64,000 nt of DNA from Anianibacter sp965662745 (GTDB lineage: Bacteria > Pseudomonadota > Alphaproteobacteria > Rhodobacterales > Rhodobacteraceae): positions 1 to 64,000 of the forward strand of contig CBFIJK010000003.1 in assembly GCA_965662745.1 (NCBI GenBank). The letters run 5' to 3'. The notes beneath the pieces are model-generated. The model did no database searches. It saw only the letters and a program-made list of their open reading frames with translations, and was not told the DNA's origin. The translations under genes and the position numbers were made by a program. This document shows, one piece after another, positions 35,336 to 44,827 of this stretch (the first letter of the stretch is position 1; every line of letters starts with the position of its first letter).

Positions 35336-37051
35336 TCAGAAGGTCTGGCTGGAAATCAGGCCCATGCTTTCCAGTTTCAGCAGCACCTGATGCGCACAGT
35401 GATCGACATCGGTGCCTTCGGTTTCCAGCCGCAGCTCGGGCGTTTCCGGCACGTCATAGGGGTCGCTGATCCCGGTGAATTCCTTGATCTTGCCCTCGCG
35501 CGCGAGCTTGTAAAGACCCTTGCGATCCCGCCGTTCACATTCCTCGATCGAGGTCGCGACATGCACCTCGACGAAGGCGCCGAAGCTTTCGATATCTTCG
35601 CGCACGGCCCGGCGCGTCGCAGCATAGGGGGCGATGGGCGCACAGATCGCGATGCCCGCGTTCTTGGTGATCTCGGCCGCAACAAAACCGATGCGGCGGA
35701 TATTCAGATCGCGGTGTTCCTTCGAAAACCCAAGCTCTGACGACAGGTTCTTGCGCACGATATCGCCATCGAGCAGCGTGACTGGGCGCCCGCCCATTTC
35801 CATCAACTTGACCATCAGCGCGTTCGCGATGGTCGACTTGCCAGAGCCCGAGAACCCGGTGAAGAACACCGTGAACCCCTGCTTTGCGCGCGGCGGCGAG
35901 GTGCGGCGCAGTTCCTTGACCACCTCGGAGAACGAGAACCAGTCGGGGATTTCCAGCCCCTCGCGCAGGCGGCGGCGCAATTCAGTGCCTGAGATGTTGA
36001 GGACGGTCACACCATCCTCGATCTCGTCCGCCGGTTCATATTGCGCGCGTTCCTGCACATAGACCATGTGCTTGAAGTCGACCATTTCGATGCCGATCTC
36101 GTCCTGATGCTCGCGGAAGAGATCCTGCGCGTCATAGGGGCCGTAGAAATCCTCGCCTGCGCTGTTCTTGCCGGGACCTGCATGGTCGCGCCCGACGATG
36201 AAATGCGTGCAGCCGTGGTTCTTGCGGATCAGCCCGTGCCACACGGCCTCGCGTGGCCCTGCCATGCGCATGGCTAGATTGAGAAGGCTCATCGTCGTGG
36301 TGGCCTGCGGGTATTTGTCGAGAACCGCCTCGTAGCAGCGCACACGGGTGAAGTGATCGACATCGCCGGGCTTCGTCATGCCAACCACGGGATGGATCAG
36401 AAGGTTCGCCTGCGCCTCTTTCGCGGCGCGGAAGGTCAGTTCCTGATGCGCACGGTGGAGCGGGTTGCGTGTCTGGAAGGCGACGACACGGCGCCAGCCC
36501 AGCTTGCGGAAAAAGGCGCGCAGTTCGTTCGGCGTATCGCGGCGCGCCTTGAAATCATAGTGGACGGGCTGCTGAATGCCGGTGATGGGACCGCCCAGAT
36601 AAACCTTGCCCGCCGTGTTGTGCAGGTAGTTCACCGCCGGATGCGCGGAATCATTCGCGCCAAAGACCTTTTCGGCCTCGCGGTCCTTGTTTGGCACCCA
36701 TTTGTCGGTGACCGTCAGCGTGCCAAGGATAACGCCTTCCTGATCGCGTAGCGCGATATCTTGGCCAACCTCGACCGTGTCGGCGAATTTCTCGGGCACA
36801 TCCAGCGTGATGGGCATCGGCCAAAGCGTCCCGTCGGCGAGGCGCATGTTCTCGACGACGCTCTCGTAATCCTCTTCGCCCAAAAAGCCCTTCAGCGGGT
36901 TGAACCCGCCATTCATCAAAAGCTCAAGATCGCAGATCTGGCGCGGCGTCAGATCCCAGCTGGTCAGGTTGCCGGCCTCGACTTTCAGCTTCTGCGCTGA
37001 CTCGTAGGATACATAAAGTTCGGGAATGGGGGCGAGATTGGGAATGTTCAT
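35336..37051 (-). CDS. sat-cysC: Bifunctional ATP sulfurylase / APS kinase
   Basis: 571 residues. Residues ~1-385 are a Sat-type ATP sulfurylase with the nucleotide motif QTRNPLHRAH (193-202) and VGRDHAGPG. Residues ~390-571 are APS kinase with Walker A GFSGSGKST (399-407) and the DGD/NIRRIGFVA region. Together they make PAPS from sulfate and two ATP. This is a Sat-CysC fusion, distinct from the CysN-CysC GTPase type. No other cys genes are adjacent. Confidence 0.95.
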   Translation of the reverse strand: MNIPNLAPIPELYVSYESAQKLKVEAGNLTSWDLTPRQICDLELLMNGGFNPLKGFLGEEDYESVVENMRLADGTLWPMPITLDVPEKFADTVEVGQDIALRDQEGVILGTLTVTDKWVPNKDREAEKVFGANDSAHPAVNYLHNTAGKVYLGGPITGIQQPVHYDFKARRDTPNELRAFFRKLGWRRVVAFQTRNPLHRAHQELTFRAAKEAQANLLIHPVVGMTKPGDVDHFTRVRCYEAVLDKYPQATTTMSLLNLAMRMAGPREAVWHGLIRKNHGCTHFIVGRDHAGPGKNSAGEDFYGPYDAQDLFREHQDEIGIEMVDFKHMVYVQERAQYEPADEIEDGVTVLNISGTELRRRLREGLEIPDWFSFSEVVKELRRTSPPRAKQGFTVFFTGFSGSGKSTIANALMVKLMEMGGRPVTLLDGDIVRKNLSSELGFSKEHRDLNIRRIGFVAAEITKNAGIAICAPIAPYAATRRAVREDIESFGAFVEVHVATSIEECERRDRKGLYKLAREGKIKEFTGISDPYDVPETPELRLETEGTDVDHCAHQVLLKLESMGLISSQTF

Positions 37052-37281
37052 GTCTTACTCGATCAAAGTCAAAGGTCTGCCTCGCGCGAGGGCGTAGCCG
37101 CCGAATGTGTCCAAATTCAAGCGAAACAGGCGATAATCAGCAAAATACGCCCTAAATTCCAGTGATTATCCCGGATCTGGGCCGTCGTTCGCACCTGCGG
37201 CAAAAACCGGAACGCCTGTTCGCGGTGCCTTGCAAGCTGCCGCGTGCGGCCTCGCTGCGGATCAAGTGCTTTTCAAACGAC

Positions 37282-37315
37282 AAAGGCCGCCCGCGTGGAT
37301 GCGAGGGCGGCCTTT
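37282..37315 (-). terminator. Intrinsic terminator downstream of trxB
   Basis: An 11-bp perfect stem AAAGGCCGCCC / GGGCGGCCTTT with a 12-nt loop, 24 bp past the trxB stop. On the minus strand it is followed by TTTGTCGTTTG. On the plus strand it is followed by a better T-run (TTTTTT in all), so it may act in both directions. Confidence 0.75.
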
Positions 37316-37338
37316 TTTGGTTCTGCGCGCTCAGACGC

Positions 37339-38349
37339 TTAGTGTGTCTCGTCTACCGGCGCGCCATAGCCCAGCGGCTCTGCCTCGTCCTTGGCGGGGC
37401 CCGGATCTTCGTCCTGCTCTGCGAGAAAGCGTTCAGCCTCTAGCGCGGCCATGCAACCCATGCCAGCGCTGGTCACGGCCTGGCGGTATATGTGGTCGGT
37501 CAGATCGCCCGCCGCAAAGACACCGGGGATCGAGGTCGCGGTGGAATCAGGCTTGGTCACGACATAGCCGCCGTGATGTGTCTCAAGCTGGTCCTTCACC
37601 AATTCCGATGCGGGCGCATGGCCGATGGCCACGAAAAAGCCCTTGCACGGCACTTCGGTCATTTCGCCGGTTTCGACATGCTTGGCACGCACGCCCTCGA
37701 CGCCCAAAGGATTGTCCCCGCCGATGACTTCCTCGACCGTGTGGTTCCACATCAGGTCCACCTTGGGGTTCTTGAAAAGACGGTTCTGCAGGATCTTTTC
37801 CGACCGCAGGCTGTCGCGGCGATGGATCAACGTCACCTTGGACGCGAAATTCGTCAGGAACAGCGCTTCTTCCACAGCCGTATTGCCGCCTCCGATCACG
37901 ACAACCTCTTGCCCGCGATAGAAGAAGCCGTCGCAGGTCGCGCAGGCCGAAACGCCAAAACCCTTGAACTTCTCCTCGGACGGCAAGCCCAGCCATTTCG
38001 CCTGCGCGCCGGTCGCGAGGATCAGCGCGTCTGCCTTGAAGACCGTGCCGCTGTCGCAAACGGCGGTGAAGGGCCTCTTGGACAGATCGACCGAGGTCAC
38101 GATATCGGACACGATCTCTGTCCCGACAGACTTGGCGTGCGCTTCCATGCGGACCATCAGATCGGGGCCCTGAACTTCAGTATCGCCGGGCCAGTTTTCC
38201 ACCTCGGTCGTGATCGTCAGCTGTCCGCCGGGCTGCAAGCCCTGGATCAGCACGGGCTCCAGCATGGCGCGGCTGGCATAGACGGCCGCCGTATACCCGG
38301 CCGGTCCCGACCCGACGATAAGAACCTTGACGTGACGCGTTTCAGCCAT
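37339..38349 (-). CDS. trxB: Thioredoxin reductase
   Basis: 336 residues from ATG 38349. FAD motif IVGSGPAGYTAAVYA at the N-terminus, redox-active CATC at 136-139, NADPH motif VIGGGNTAVEEALFL, and C-terminal GVFAAGDLTDHIYRQAVTSAGMGC. Reduces thioredoxin with NADPH. The acidic tail after ~320 is longer than in E. coli TrxB. Divergent from an Lrp-type regulator, a common Rhodobacterales arrangement. Confidence 0.97.
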   Translation of the reverse strand: MAETRHVKVLIVGSGPAGYTAAVYASRAMLEPVLIQGLQPGGQLTITTEVENWPGDTEVQGPDLMVRMEAHAKSVGTEIVSDIVTSVDLSKRPFTAVCDSGTVFKADALILATGAQAKWLGLPSEEKFKGFGVSACATCDGFFYRGQEVVVIGGGNTAVEEALFLTNFASKVTLIHRRDSLRSEKILQNRLFKNPKVDLMWNHTVEEVIGGDNPLGVEGVRAKHVETGEMTEVPCKGFFVAIGHAPASELVKDQLETHHGGYVVTKPDSTATSIPGVFAAGDLTDHIYRQAVTSAGMGCMAALEAERFLAEQDEDPGPAKDEAEPLGYGAPVDETH

Positions 38350-38437
38350 GACCGACCCCTTCAGCGCTGTGTGTTTGTTGCGGTCATATAGGGGCCTTGG
38401 CCCCAAATCGAAAGCCCGTGACACCCGCCTAACGATA

Positions 38438-38466
38438 TTGCGCAGATACGAAACATTGTTGCGCAG
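38438..38466. promoter_or_regulatory. Candidate Lrp/AsnC binding site
   Basis: Two direct copies of TTGCGCAG (38438-38445 and 38459-38466) exactly 21 bp apart, i.e. on one face of the helix, in the 162-bp trxB/lrp divergent region. An inverted repeat CGAAA-N7-TTTCG follows at 38474-38490. Spacing suits an Lrp-type oligomer; the assignment is inference. Confidence 0.4.
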
Positions 38467-38511
38467 GTCGCGCCGAAAAGATAGCTTTCGAAAAATTCTC
38501 GGAAGGGTGTC

Positions 38512-39012
38512 ATGGCAGGCTCGAAACTCGATCCAATCGACCGGATGATTCTGGCAGAGCTTCAGTCAGATGGCCGCATGACCAATGTCGAATTGGCCAA
38601 GCGCGTGGGCATTTCGGCCCCGCCCTGCCTGCGCCGCGTGCGCACCCTCGAAGAGCAAGGCTATATCCGTGGCTATCACGCCGATATCGACGCGCGCAGC
38701 CTGGGGTTCGAGGTTCAGGTCTTCGCCATGGTCGGTCTGCAAAGCCAGGCCGAGGCCGATCTATCGCGATTCGAAGAGCGTTGCCGCAACTGGCCGCTCG
38801 TGCGTGAATGTCACATGCTGAACGGCGAGGTGGATTTCATCCTGAAATGCGCAGCGCCCGATCTGTCGACCTTCCAGACCTTCCTGACCGAACAACTGAC
38901 AGCCGCCGAGAATGTCGCAAGCGTCAAAACATCGCTGGTGATCCGGGGCGCCAAGGATGAACCCGGCGTACCCTTCGACGTGCTTGAAGCAAGGCTCGCC
39001 CAGACGGCCTGA
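38512..39012 (+). CDS. Lrp/AsnC family transcriptional regulator
   Basis: 166 residues. N-terminal AsnC helix-turn-helix: LDPIDRMILAELQSDGRMTNVELAKRVGISAPPCLRRVRTLEEQG; C-terminal RAM ligand-binding domain. It probably responds to an amino acid and may control trxB or itself. Divergent promoter region carries a 21-bp-spaced direct repeat. Confidence 0.93.
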   Translation: MAGSKLDPIDRMILAELQSDGRMTNVELAKRVGISAPPCLRRVRTLEEQGYIRGYHADIDARSLGFEVQVFAMVGLQSQAEADLSRFEERCRNWPLVRECHMLNGEVDFILKCAAPDLSTFQTFLTEQLTAAENVASVKTSLVIRGAKDEPGVPFDVLEARLAQTA

Positions 39013-39015
39013 GCC

Positions 39016-39948
39016 TTAGCGGCAATACGGCCCGTTGCCGTGCCGCGCCGTGTCGAAATGGAAATGATCCTGGTGGAAGCGGTCCGAATTGGGGCCAAGC
39101 ACTGTGCCGAACGGCCCACAGGCGCCAGCATGCAGACGCTTCATTACTGGCCCCACGGACGGATCGCGCCAGCCCTTGAGAACCGAAATCGACTGCCCGT
39201 TCCGAAGGTTGATCGCCGAGATGTCGATTGCTTTGCCGCGCCCATGCTCTGAGATTTTCGCGCCGGGCTGGTTGTTGCGGGTACGGCAGGAATAATGCGC
39301 CGCGACACGGATCGACGCGATCCCCCCGCCAAGCCGTCCCACGGTCGGCTGCGCGGTGTTCACCATCCAGGTCTTGAGCGCCTTGGCCGCCGAACACTCC
39401 AGGATCGCAGGTTGCGTCAGCGCGACCCCGGCGACAGACGAGACGCGCACGGGATTGGCGACACCGCAGCCCTGAATCCGCCCCTGGATCGGCGCAACGG
39501 TCTGGCCGATGATCTGCGCATCGCCGCACACGCCCGTAACCCGGCCCGATGATGTCTGGGGCGGCGGGTTGCGCACGACCATGCCGGATGCGCGCACGAC
39601 GCTGCGCCGTTGCAGGTTCTCGGGCCGCGCGAAGGGACGAGGCGAGACCAAAACGGCAGAGCGGCGACCGGCCAGCACGACATTGGGCTTAGGCGGACTG
39701 ACGGGCGGCGGAGTGCGCAGCGCCGCGGCCACGGCGCGCGCCCGCTCATCAGGGCGCGGTGTCGGGACAGGCGAGACGACGATCGCCTCGTCGCTCGCGA
39801 TCAACGGGGTTTCGTCCACCGTGTCCTGCGCCGAGACGTCGGCCACGCCGGGCCGCGGCATCGGATAAGGAGAGCGGATTGGCGCATCGGCAATCGCCTG
39901 CCCGGCGAGGCAGGTCAGCAGAACCCAAAGCCACGCCCCCCGGATCAT
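39016..39948 (-). CDS. Extensin-like family protein
   Basis: 310 residues from ATG 39948, overlapping the tyrA stop (ATGA). A signal peptide ends near GQAIADA, followed by a Pro/Arg-rich linker. The C-terminal ~180 residues form the extensin-like C domain with four Cys (GVCGD, GCGVA, ECSAA, YSCRT), SEHGRGKAIDIS and HQDHFHFD. These resemble the metal-binding histidines of D,D-carboxypeptidase-like folds, so a cell-wall hydrolase role is plausible but unproven. Confidence 0.86.
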   Translation of the reverse strand: MIRGAWLWVLLTCLAGQAIADAPIRSPYPMPRPGVADVSAQDTVDETPLIASDEAIVVSPVPTPRPDERARAVAAALRTPPPVSPPKPNVVLAGRRSAVLVSPRPFARPENLQRRSVVRASGMVVRNPPPQTSSGRVTGVCGDAQIIGQTVAPIQGRIQGCGVANPVRVSSVAGVALTQPAILECSAAKALKTWMVNTAQPTVGRLGGGIASIRVAAHYSCRTRNNQPGAKISEHGRGKAIDISAINLRNGQSISVLKGWRDPSVGPVMKRLHAGACGPFGTVLGPNSDRFHQDHFHFDTARHGNGPYCR

Positions 39949-40865
39949 GAGCCTGCTTTCTTGCGCCCGAAATCGGGTGCGTCGGTGTCCTGGCCCGCCT
40001 CGATGATCCCGCGCCGGATCGCGCGGGTGCGGGTGAAATAGTCGTGCAGCATCTCGCCATCGCCGGTGCGGATGGCCCGCTGCAGCGCGAACAGCTCTTC
40101 GGTAAAACGGCCAAGGATTTCCAGAGTGGCGGTTTTGTTTGACAGGAACACGTCGCGCCACATCGTCGGATCGGACGCTGCGATCCGCGTGAAATCGCGG
40201 AAACCGGCGGCGGAATACTTGATGACCTCGCTGTCGGTCACGCGGCCCAGATCATCGGCCACACCGACCATTGTATAGGCAATGAGATGCGGCGTGTGGC
40301 TGGTCACCGAAAGGACGAGGTCATGATGTTCGGCATCCATCGTATCCACGTTGGACCCAAGGCCGCGCCAGAACCGCGTCAACCGATCGAGCGCATCGCT
40401 GTCCGTCGCCTCATCGGGAACCAGAAGGCACCAGCGGTTGTCGAACAGTTCTGCAAAGCCGGACCGGGGGCCGGAATGCTCTGTTCCGGCAAGCGGGTGG
40501 CCCGGGATGAAATGCACCCCATGCGGCATATGCGGGGCGACGGCGTCGATCACGCGGCCCTTGACGGACCCGACATCCGTTACGGTGGCGCCGGGGGCCA
40601 GATGCGGGGCGATCTCGGCGGCCAGTTTGCCCATCACGCCGACGGGGACCGCCAGCACAACCAGATCGGCGCCCTCGACGGCCTCGGCGGGCGTATCCAC
40701 GATGCGGTCGCAAAGACCAATCTCGGCGGCGATGGCGCGGGTTTCTTCGGATCGCGCGGTGCCGACGATCTCACCCACGAGGCCAGCCCGGCGCGCAGCA
40801 TGGGCCATGGACCCCGCGATCAGGCCAAGGCCGATCAGGGCCATGCGCTGGTAGATGACGCTCAC
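39945..40865 (-). CDS. tyrC: Prephenate/arogenate (cyclohexadienyl) dehydrogenase
   Basis: 306 residues. NAD-binding MALIGLGLIAGS, then VGSVKG and the catalytic HPLAGTEHSGP; SVTSHTPHLIAYTMVG is the second family motif. Oxidises prephenate or arogenate in tyrosine synthesis; the preferred substrate cannot be read. Its start overlaps the hisC stop by four bases. Confidence 0.95.
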   Translation of the reverse strand: MSVIYQRMALIGLGLIAGSMAHAARRAGLVGEIVGTARSEETRAIAAEIGLCDRIVDTPAEAVEGADLVVLAVPVGVMGKLAAEIAPHLAPGATVTDVGSVKGRVIDAVAPHMPHGVHFIPGHPLAGTEHSGPRSGFAELFDNRWCLLVPDEATDSDALDRLTRFWRGLGSNVDTMDAEHHDLVLSVTSHTPHLIAYTMVGVADDLGRVTDSEVIKYSAAGFRDFTRIAASDPTMWRDVFLSNKTATLEILGRFTEELFALQRAIRTGDGEMLHDYFTRTRAIRRGIIEAGQDTDAPDFGRKKAGS

Positions 40866-41947
40866 TGCGCCGCGTCCTTGAACTGCCCCACAGCATGGGC
40901 GACCCGGCGACAGGACGCTTCGTCACCGACGGTGATCCGCAGGCAATTCGGCAGGTTGTAGCTGGCGACGCCGCGCACGATCAGACCTTCCTTCTTGAGC
41001 CAGGCATCACAGGCCTGCGCCTCATCCGCGCTAGCGAACCGCGCAAGGATGAAATTCGCGCAAGAGGTATCAGACGGTACGCCCTTTTCCATCAGCGCCT
41101 CGGCCAGCCACGCCCGGTTGCGCGTGTTCTCGCTGAGGCTGCGAGCGATGTATTCGTCATCGTCGAGCGCGGCCTCGGCGGCGGCAAGCTGCGCCTCGGA
41201 CAAGTTGAACGGCCCTCGAATGCGGTTGAGCACGTCGATCACCTCGGCCGGGCCATAGCCCCAGCCAATGCGCAGACCGCCCAGCCCGTATAGCTTGGAA
41301 AACGTCCGCGTCATGAAGACATTGTCGCGGTTTGCGATAAGCCCGATGCCGCCGTCATAGCCGCCCACGAACTCGGCATAGGCCCCGTCGAGCACCAGCA
41401 TCGCGCCCTTGGGCAGATTGTCGGCCAGATGCGCCAGCTCGCCCTCGCCGATCATCGTGCCGGTCGGGTTGTTGGGATTGGCGATGAAAACCAGCTTGGT
41501 CTTCTTGGTGCAGGCAGCCAGCAGCGCCTCGACATCGGTAACGCGTTCGCGTTCCGGCACCGCGATGGGCGTGCCGCCCGCCGCCTGCGTCGCGATCCGG
41601 TAGATGGCGAACCCATGCTCTGTATGCAGAACCTCGTCGCCGCGCCCGACATACGCCTGGCACAGAAGATGCAGCACTTCGTCCGAGCCCACGCCGCAGA
41701 TGATCCGCGCCGGGTCAATCCCGTGCTTTTCGCCAAGCGCGCCGCGCAGGCTGGCATGGTCTGTGGACGGATAGCGGTGCAGGTTGCGCGCCGCGCGCGT
41801 AAACGCCTCCATCGCCTTGGGGCTTGGTCCGAAGGGGTTCTCGTTCGACGACAGTTTGACGGCATTCTCGACACCCGCCACATGCGCCGAACCACCCACG
41901 TAAGGGGCGATGTCGAGGATGCCGGGCTGCGGTGTGATCGTGCTCAT
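40862..41947 (-). CDS. hisC: Histidinol-phosphate/aromatic aminotransferase
   Basis: 361 residues from ATG 41947. PLP fold-type I: KLSSNENPFGPSPKA, NPNNPTGTMI, and the lysine in TRTFSKLYGLGGLRIGWG. Transaminates imidazole-acetol phosphate in histidine synthesis. Its linkage to tyrC suggests that it also serves phenylalanine/tyrosine synthesis, as proposed for such HisC proteins. Confidence 0.93.
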   Translation of the reverse strand: MSTITPQPGILDIAPYVGGSAHVAGVENAVKLSSNENPFGPSPKAMEAFTRAARNLHRYPSTDHASLRGALGEKHGIDPARIICGVGSDEVLHLLCQAYVGRGDEVLHTEHGFAIYRIATQAAGGTPIAVPERERVTDVEALLAACTKKTKLVFIANPNNPTGTMIGEGELAHLADNLPKGAMLVLDGAYAEFVGGYDGGIGLIANRDNVFMTRTFSKLYGLGGLRIGWGYGPAEVIDVLNRIRGPFNLSEAQLAAAEAALDDDEYIARSLSENTRNRAWLAEALMEKGVPSDTSCANFILARFASADEAQACDAWLKKEGLIVRGVASYNLPNCLRITVGDEASCRRVAHAVGQFKDAAQ

Positions 41948-42147
41948 GTCAGGGGGGCCTTCTCTTTTGTCCGCTCTTCTAACCGTCCCCCAGAAACAGG
42001 GAAAGCGGCAAAGGCGCGCAGACCCGCCTAGCGCGGCGCTTGGGCAACGCTGGGCGACGGCTGGCACCCGCTACCGCGCAGACCTGATGTCACGCATGTG
42101 ACCTTAGGTCGCTTGACCGGGGGCGACAAGAACATACAAAGAACATC

Positions 42148-43380
42148 ATGCCCATGTCCCTGCAAGATAAACTCGCCATCCTGTCCGACGCCGCGCGCTA
42201 CGATGCGTCCTGCGCCTCATCCGGCACGACCCGCCGCGACAGCAAGGGCGGGAAGGGGCTGGGATCCACCGAAGGCTCGGGCATCTGCCACGCCTATGCG
42301 CCGGACGGGCGCTGCATCAGCCTTCTGAAGATCCTGATGACGAATTTCTGCATCTACGATTGCGTCTATTGCGTGAACCGCGTGTCGTCGAACGTCACTC
42401 GCGCGCGGTTTACCCCCGAAGAGGTCGTGCATCTGACGACCGAATTCTACCGGCGCAACTATATCGAGGGGCTGTTCCTGTCCTCGGGCATCATCCAGTC
42501 CCCGGACAAGACGATGGAAGACATGGTGCAGATCGTTCGCACCCTGCGCGAGCGAGAGCTGTTCAAGGGCTACATCCATCTCAAGACTATCCCCGATGCC
42601 GCGCCGGAATTGATCGAACAGGCCGGGCTATACGCCGACCGCCTGTCGGTGAATGTCGAACTGCCCACCGATGCCTCGGTCGCCGCTTATGCGCCCGAAA
42701 AGAACCCCGGCACGATCCGCAGCGCGATGGGCGAGGTGAAGACGCGGCGCACAGCCTCGAAAGACCGCAGCCACACGGGCAAGCGGCCCAAGAAATTCGC
42801 GCCCGCAGGCCAATCCACCCAGATGATCATCGGCGCGGATGGGTCGAACGATTCGGTCATCCTTGGGCAAGCGACCCGGCTTTACGGCGACTACAGCCTA
42901 AAGCGGGTCTACTATTCAGCTTTCTCGCCGATCCCCGACTCGTCGGCCAAGCTGCCGCTGATCAAGCCGCCGCTGATGCGCGAGCATCGCCTCTATCAGG
43001 CCGATTGGCTGCTGAGATTCTACGGCTTTGACGTGGACGAGATCACCGGCGTGACGCAAAGCGGCAATCTCGATCTCGACATAGACCCGAAACTCGCCTG
43101 GGCTATTGCCCATCGCGGGCTGTTCCCGGTTGATGTGCAGCACGCCGACCGCGAGATGCTGCTGCGCGTGCCGGGGTTCGGGACGAAGACGGTGGGCCGC
43201 ATCCTGACGACGCGGCGGCATAGGACGCTGACCTACGGCGATCTGAAGCGGATGGGCGCGGGTCTGAAAAAGGCGAAACCCTTTATTACCTTGCGCAACT
43301 GGACACCGGGCGCCCTGACGGACAGCGCGAACTTGCGCGCGCGCTTTGCACCGCAGCCGGAACAGCTGTCGCTTTTCTGA
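42148..43380 (+). CDS. Putative DNA modification/repair radical SAM protein (UDG-linked)
   Basis: 410 residues. The radical-SAM cluster motif is CIYDCVYC (Cys 68, 72, 75). A tRNA/DNA-style helix-hairpin-helix lies near 335-355 (MLLRVPGFGTKTVGRIL). This matches the TIGR03916 family, found next to UdgX-like uracil-DNA proteins. It should cleave SAM to a 5'-deoxyadenosyl radical and act on DNA or a DNA-protein product; the reaction is not established. Its stop shares a base with the UdgX start (TGATG), so the two are coupled. Confidence 0.88.
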   Translation: MPMSLQDKLAILSDAARYDASCASSGTTRRDSKGGKGLGSTEGSGICHAYAPDGRCISLLKILMTNFCIYDCVYCVNRVSSNVTRARFTPEEVVHLTTEFYRRNYIEGLFLSSGIIQSPDKTMEDMVQIVRTLRERELFKGYIHLKTIPDAAPELIEQAGLYADRLSVNVELPTDASVAAYAPEKNPGTIRSAMGEVKTRRTASKDRSHTGKRPKKFAPAGQSTQMIIGADGSNDSVILGQATRLYGDYSLKRVYYSAFSPIPDSSAKLPLIKPPLMREHRLYQADWLLRFYGFDVDEITGVTQSGNLDLDIDPKLAWAIAHRGLFPVDVQHADREMLLRVPGFGTKTVGRILTTRRHRTLTYGDLKRMGAGLKKAKPFITLRNWTPGALTDSANLRARFAPQPEQLSLF

Positions 43381-44798
43381 TGCAGGTGGTCGATCTTCCC
43401 CGCATCGGCACAGCCGAGGCGTGGCGCAGCGCCGCGCGCGGGCTTCTGGCGAGCCGCATCCAGCCCGAAGAGGTTCTTTGGTCCTTCGACGGCGCGGGAA
43501 GTGACCTGTTCGCCACCAGTGCCGCCGCCCCTGCCACGCCAACGGTTGCGACCGTTCCGAAAAGCTTTCTCGATCTTGCAAATCGCGTCGTCTGGCATTC
43601 CGACCCCGAACGCTTTGCCCGGCTCTACGCCTTTCTCTGGCGACTGTTGCAAGAGCCAAAGCTGATGAGCGCACGCGGCGACGGTGATCTCGAACGCCTT
43701 CGACTGATGGAAAAGAACGTCAATCGCTGCGCACACAAGATGAAGGCGTTTGTTCGGTTCCGCGATCTGCGCGCGGACGCCCCCCGCCGCCAGTTCGCCG
43801 CCTGGTTCGAGCCGACCCATCACACGGTAGAACCGACGGCCCCCTTCTTCACCCGTCGCTTTGCCGATATGGACTGGGCGATCGTAACCCCCGACGTCAC
43901 CGCGCGCTTCACGAACGGCACGCTGAGCTTCGAGTCGGGCCAAGCCAAGCCCGACATGCCAGAGGATGCCGCCGAAGAACTGTGGGGCACCTATTTCCGC
44001 AACATCTTCAATCCCGCGCGCGTGAAGATCGGCGCGATGACGTCCGAAATGCCGCGCAAATACTGGAAGAACATGCCAGAGGCGCGGCATATTCCTGATC
44101 TCATCCGCACTGCCGAGGCACGAGCGCGACAGATGCAGGACAACGCGCCAACCCTGCCGCCCCTGCGCGCCGTCAAGGTCACGGAACGCCTGCGCGAGAC
44201 AGGCGTTGGATGCGCAATGCCCGAGACACTGCAACACTTGCATAGCCAGCTTGGCGGCTGCACCCGTTGCCCTCTTTACAAGGACGCCACCCAAGCGGTG
44301 CCCGGCGAGGGCCCGATGGACGCCAACCTTATGATCGTCGGTGAACAGCCGGGCGAGCACGAAGACCTCGAAGGTCGGCCCTTTGTCGGCCCCGCCGGGC
44401 AGCTTTTCGATGAGATTGCGGCGCGCGCAGGGCTGGACCGGACGACGGCCTATGTCACGAATGCCGTGAAGCATTTCAAATTCGAGCGGCGCGGCAAGCG
44501 GCGGATCCACCAGTCGCCGAACCGGACCGAGGTCGAGCACTGCAAATGGTGGCTCGACTCGGAAATCGCGCTGGTGAAGCCGAAACTGATCCTCGCCATG
44601 GGCGGCACCGCGCTGCAGGCGCTGACGGGACGGCGCGAAGGGATCCTGAAGCGCCGGGGGCAGATTGAGGACACCGCCTATGGCCCCGTCTTCGTCACCG
44701 TGCACCCGTCCTACATTCTGCGCCTCCCGTCCGAAGACCTGCGCGCGGCAGAGCGACGGAAATTCGAGGCCGACCTTGAAGCCGCAAGCGCCTTGTAG
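43380..44798 (+). CDS. DUF4130-UdgX fusion, uracil-DNA binding/crosslinking protein
   Basis: 472 residues. Residues ~1-250 form the DUF4130 (SAM-linked) domain. From ~285 comes a family-4-like uracil-DNA glycosylase domain with the Cys pair CTRC (294-297), motif GEQPGEHED (321-329), the UdgX-specific R-loop KRRIHQ (373-378, His 377) and HPSYILR (442-448). In mycobacterial UdgX the R-loop His forms a covalent bond with the abasic site after uracil excision; all signature residues are kept. Partner radical-SAM gene lies directly upstream. Confidence 0.9.
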   Translation: MQVVDLPRIGTAEAWRSAARGLLASRIQPEEVLWSFDGAGSDLFATSAAAPATPTVATVPKSFLDLANRVVWHSDPERFARLYAFLWRLLQEPKLMSARGDGDLERLRLMEKNVNRCAHKMKAFVRFRDLRADAPRRQFAAWFEPTHHTVEPTAPFFTRRFADMDWAIVTPDVTARFTNGTLSFESGQAKPDMPEDAAEELWGTYFRNIFNPARVKIGAMTSEMPRKYWKNMPEARHIPDLIRTAEARARQMQDNAPTLPPLRAVKVTERLRETGVGCAMPETLQHLHSQLGGCTRCPLYKDATQAVPGEGPMDANLMIVGEQPGEHEDLEGRPFVGPAGQLFDEIAARAGLDRTTAYVTNAVKHFKFERRGKRRIHQSPNRTEVEHCKWWLDSEIALVKPKLILAMGGTALQALTGRREGILKRRGQIEDTAYGPVFVTVHPSYILRLPSEDLRAAERRKFEADLEAASAL

Positions 44799-44827
44799 GG
44801 CAGGGTTCGCCCCACCCCACACACAAA

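Noticed and set aside
37052..37281. Possible tRNA in the sat-cysC/trxB gap
   Set aside because: No cloverleaf or GGTTCGA-type T-arm could be found on either strand.
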